NCBI GenBank assembly: GCA_021292165.1
Contig: CM037879.1
Span: forward strand, 22,799,817 to 22,863,816
Source of the DNA: Shinisaurus crocodilurus
Taxonomy: Eukaryota; Chordata; Lepidosauria; Squamata; Shinisauridae
Reading direction: 5' to 3'
DNA length: 64,000 nucleotides
How positions within the stretch are numbered: the stretch's first letter is position 1; every line of letters begins with the position of its first letter. Under the pieces are notes generated by a model. It ran no database searches, was not told where the DNA came from, and was given only the letters and a program-made list of their open reading frames with translations. A program made the position numbers and the translations under genes. Of this stretch, positions 63,665 to 64,000 are shown piece after piece.

Positions 63665-64000
63665 TTTCAATAGCCTCCATGCTTCTTATCAGAAACAATT
63701 TTTTGGAGGTTGGAAAACTTTTACAGAACTTGCTTCTCATGTTTTTAGATTTGCAGTCCCTATGGACATCTTCACAGGTGCAGTGTAAGGTTTTTTCTTT
63801 CTCTGCGTGGTGCTCCCATGCTAGAAGAGATGTGCACTTGTAAAAAGGGATACTACATGTATTTTTAGTGACATACCTCTCTTTACAGCGCAAGTGAAAA
63901 AAGCCACAGGACCATTTTTTGCTGGTATGATATCATATGCAAGGGGAGTGCTACTAAAATATTCATTATTTATTTATTCTAAATTTGCATGCCAACGTTC
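63665..64000. other. No gene recognised
   Basis: Single-copy looking DNA to the window edge. A 93-residue minus-strand frame starts here and runs into the palindrome. I do not consider it coding. Confidence 0.4.

Noticed and set aside
63612..63893. 93-residue minus-strand frame with several cysteines
   Set aside because: The lower part runs through the arm of a palindromic element. Cysteine spacing does not fit a known finger.

Overview
This is vertebrate, non-coding DNA, most likely from a squamate reptile (lizard or snake). The evidence is its interspersed repeats: CR1 and L2 LINEs, a SINE with a 5S rRNA head and a CR1 tail, tRNA-headed and CORE (MIR-like) SINEs, and a very dense set of short palindromic DNA-transposon relics. 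Assignment to Squamata is an inference from repeat style. I found no host protein-coding exon, rRNA gene or functional tRNA gene that I can defend. The longer open frames lie in repeats, microsatellites or GC-rich palindromes.

Layout. 1-5 kb: the edge of an LTR, a TG/AG microsatellite and several foldback elements, one with a clean 8-bp target duplication (3097-3489). 5-10 kb: a tRNA SINE, a relic with a hammerhead-like core (6850-6981) and three copies of one TIR element, one of them split by another transposon (8701-9049). 10-16 kb: foldback elements, L2 and MIR relics. 17-23 kb: a complete solo LTR (17237-18016), an L2 3' end, and foldback elements whose ends resemble CTGGTTYGCAYRTSAC. 23-31 kb: CORE-SINEs, a GC-rich palindromic element (25717-26181), a duplicated block of about 270 bp and a large foldback. 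32.6-33.4 kb: a second complete solo LTR of the same family. 35-40 kb: CR1 3' ends, 5S-SINEs (one inserted inside another) and a foldback that splits a CA microsatellite. 41-46 kb: a CR1 copy interrupted by a 909-bp hAT transposon with perfect 8-bp target duplications, Tigger-like MITEs and a five-hairpin element. 47-64 kb: further SINE, L2 and CR1 copies, a 1.1-kb element with 163-bp terminal inverted repeats (53511-54619), and a CR1 copy carrying a 54-bp in-frame SINE relic (61720-62815).

How the parts relate. The 5S-SINE ends in the same sequence as the local CR1 copies, so it was probably mobilised by CR1 reverse transcriptase. The tRNA SINEs end like the second CR1 subfamily. The hAT, Tigger-like and foldback elements are non-autonomous, or relics, and depended on transposases encoded elsewhere. 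Nested insertions give a partial relative chronology: CR1 before hAT, the TIR element before the TAGGG element, 5S-SINE before 5S-SINE, and CR1 before the 5S-SINE relic. The likeliest setting is an intergenic region or a long intron. Repeat-poor stretches, notably 56.8-59.25 kb, are the only places where conserved regulatory DNA might sit, and I cannot test that here.
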